Assembly: GCF_011762185.1 (NCBI RefSeq)
Contig: NZ_JAASQJ010000002.1
Span: 124,001 to 188,000 of the forward strand
Source: Dyadobacter arcticus
GTDB lineage: Bacteria; Bacteroidota; Bacteroidia; Cytophagales; Spirosomataceae
Length of the DNA: 64,000 nt
Reading direction: 5' to 3'
Shown: one piece after another, positions 63,992 to 64,000 of the stretch
Layout: every line of letters begins with the position of its first letter
Position numbering within the stretch: position 1 is the stretch's first letter
Notes under the pieces: generated by a model
Told to the model about the DNA's origin: nothing
Database searches by the model: none
The model's input: only the letters and a program-made list of their open reading frames with translations
Position numbers and translations under genes: made by a program

Positions 63992-64000
63992 AGCGCATTT
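63988..64000 (+). CDS. Start of a further gene (partial)
   Basis: ATG at 63988 overlaps the stop of the molybdoenzyme (ATGA) and begins MKRI before the window ends. Likely the next gene of the operon; nothing can be said of its function. Confidence 0.4.

Noticed and set aside
32407..64000. A second copy of the tRNA-Ser(GGA) 3-prime end as attR
   Set aside because: Looked for CCTCTCTA with the T arm downstream of the integrase by eye and did not find it; a full genome search would be needed.

Overview
The window looks like chromosomal DNA of a Bacteroidota bacterium of the order Cytophagales, most likely a Dyadobacter-like organism (inference from protein style, gene families and the -7 box TAnnTTTG with an upstream TTTG seen before several genes). 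Intergenic spacers are AT-rich, Shine-Dalgarno sequences are mostly absent, and many genes overlap by ATGA.

Left half (1 to about 32.5 kb) is ordinary chromosome. It holds small-molecule enzymes (two NAD-binding reductases, DinB, YceI, pirin, Gfo/Idh/MocA, nitrilase, SDR), a LytS/LytTR two-component pair, a MacB/FtsX-type permease under a PadR regulator, a split ankyrin gene, three tRNAs (Arg-TCT, Pro-TGG, Ser-GCT) with a duplicated tRNA end and a permease fragment beside them, a BatB/BatC-like pair, purC, a STAS protein, the glutamate synthase operon gltBD, a polysaccharide deacetylase with a family 2 glycosyltransferase, and TatD with type I asparaginase.

Right half (32.4 kb to the end) is accessory in character. 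It opens with tRNA-Ser(GGA) and a tyrosine recombinase, then DUF1003 and a frameshifted LytTR regulator. Next comes a block of a ModE-like regulator, a TonB-dependent receptor, a di-haem peroxidase and a small sulfite-oxidase-fold protein, with a ModE-box-like palindrome at the receptor promoter and near-identical 18-bp repeats on both sides of the block. A phosphorelay cluster follows: a PAS kinase, a double receiver, a 1389-residue CheB-CheR-PAS-kinase, a receiver remnant and a single receiver. After a poor region with a broken Na+/H+ antiporter come an ECF sigma factor, its probable zinc anti-sigma factor and a YkgB-family membrane protein; the sigma gene and the YkgB gene share a 29-bp promoter. 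Then come a beta-propeller lipoprotein, a flavodoxin-like reductase, a GbsR/MarR regulator and a glycosyltransferase sharing an operator, an AraC regulator, a spondin-domain lipoprotein, and an operon of DUF1223, cytochrome b561 and a Tat-exported molybdoenzyme that runs off the window.

Five coding regions are broken or remnant and can be read through by restoring or shifting one base (16.46, 35.11, 47.59 and 51.51 kb, and possibly 4.88 kb). Either the strain is shedding genes or the assembly has short indels; reads would decide.

The best candidate for something undescribed is the ModE-like, TonB, peroxidase and molybdo-fold block: one repressor, one operator and one compact operon that could link molybdenum or tungsten status to outer-membrane uptake.
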